From assembly GCA_030057655.1 (NCBI GenBank), contig JASGUQ010000030.1, positions 1-39,438 on the forward strand: DNA of 39,438 bases, given 5' to 3'. The notes beneath the pieces were generated by a model, which worked only from the letters and a program-made list of their open reading frames with translations, did no database searches and was not told the DNA's origin. The stretch comes from Bacillota bacterium (GTDB taxonomy: Bacteria > Bacillota > Clostridia > Christensenellales > Aristaeellaceae). Of this stretch, positions 39,299-39,438 are shown in pieces (within the stretch, counting starts at the first letter, position 1; each line of letters begins with the position of its first letter). The position numbers were made by a program, and so were the translations under genes.

Positions 39299-39337
39299 AT
39301 ACCGAACGAATGAATAAATGCACAGATGGGCTGAGGG

Positions 39338-39438
39338 ATTTTGATGGCTCCGCTAAGCCGAAAGAACGAGGCGTAGTCGCAGCCTACGCTGAGTGAAGGA
39401 GGCAACGCGGAGGCGCAAAAGAGCCAGCTCATCAAAGC
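39338..39438. repeat. Dispersed palindromic repeat, copy d (cut by window end)
   Basis: GATTTTGATGGCTC at the left is an inverted partner of GAGCCAGCTCATCAAAGC at the right. An inner hairpin GCGTAG/CTACGC (39371-39376/39384-39389) corresponds to that of copy c, and 39401-39438 matches copy a. The outer end lies beyond the window. Confidence 0.6.

Noticed and set aside
1-39438. CRISPR arrays, tRNA and rRNA genes
   Set aside because: No regularly spaced direct repeats and no cloverleaf or rRNA core sequences were seen in any intergenic stretch.

Overview
This window looks like chromosomal DNA from an anaerobic member of the Clostridia (Bacillota), probably an uncultured gut or digester lineage. 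The evidence is a mid-50s G+C composition by eye, strong AGGAGG-type ribosome binding sites, an L-box lysine riboswitch, an EFR1-type flavodoxin-ferredoxin, a DUF5320/DUF134/Mrp cluster, XpaC/TelA genes and a MarR-controlled flavin cluster. The genus cannot be fixed from the sequence. No rRNA, tRNA, CRISPR array, integrase or transposase was found.

Layout. 1-3120: ribose-5-phosphate isomerase B (minus), then a NatA/NatB-like ABC exporter pair (plus). 3123-5800: a three-gene polar amino-acid ABC importer (minus) behind a lysine riboswitch and terminator, so lysine is the likely substrate. 5931-9691: an MTA/SAH nucleosidase-like protein, a YjbR-like protein, a secreted transglutaminase-like protein with three tandem C-terminal repeats, and an SDR oxidoreductase. 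The SDR is coupled to a secreted DUF6273-like/phosphodiester glycosidase fusion (9703-11361).

11466-18559 is the most distinctive block. Six same-strand genes read, in transcription order: MoxR-like AAA+ ATPase, cytoplasmic VWA protein, lipoprotein with a solute-binding fold fused to a VWA domain, XpaC, a second membrane-anchored solute-binding-like protein, and TelA. The last four are coupled (three junctions: 16 nt, then two ATGA overlaps). It looks like an envelope stress or surveillance machine built around two VWA/MIDAS proteins and two related binding folds.

18844-23086 is a redox/flavin region: an EFR1 protein, a decayed alpha/beta hydrolase, an operon of FMN-binding protein, MarR regulator and two flavodoxin-like proteins behind a palindromic operator, and a further flavodoxin-type reductase. 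23137-27870 holds a CPBP membrane protease, an SPFH protein coupled to a small ribbon-helix-helix-like protein, a nitroreductase, a GH18 protein without signal peptide, and a rhodanese. 28052-32915 holds a large unknown protein, a Prx6-type peroxiredoxin, and a DUF5320-DUF134-Mrp cluster whose promoter is bracketed by two TGACAWWTGTCA-like palindromes.

33133-36448 is a candidate defence pair: a large DUF2779-type protein combining a Cas4-like PD-(D/E)XK domain with a DEDD exonuclease, and a separate PD-(D/E)XK nuclease in a conspicuously AT-rich segment. The window ends with a large secreted beta-propeller/solute-binding fusion, a 17-codon ORF with a strong ribosome binding site set between two hairpins, and a copy of a dispersed palindromic repeat. 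Four copies of that repeat family were found (window start, 18.7 kb, 19.7 kb, window end), three of them lying directly against or just behind the stop codon of a minus-strand gene.
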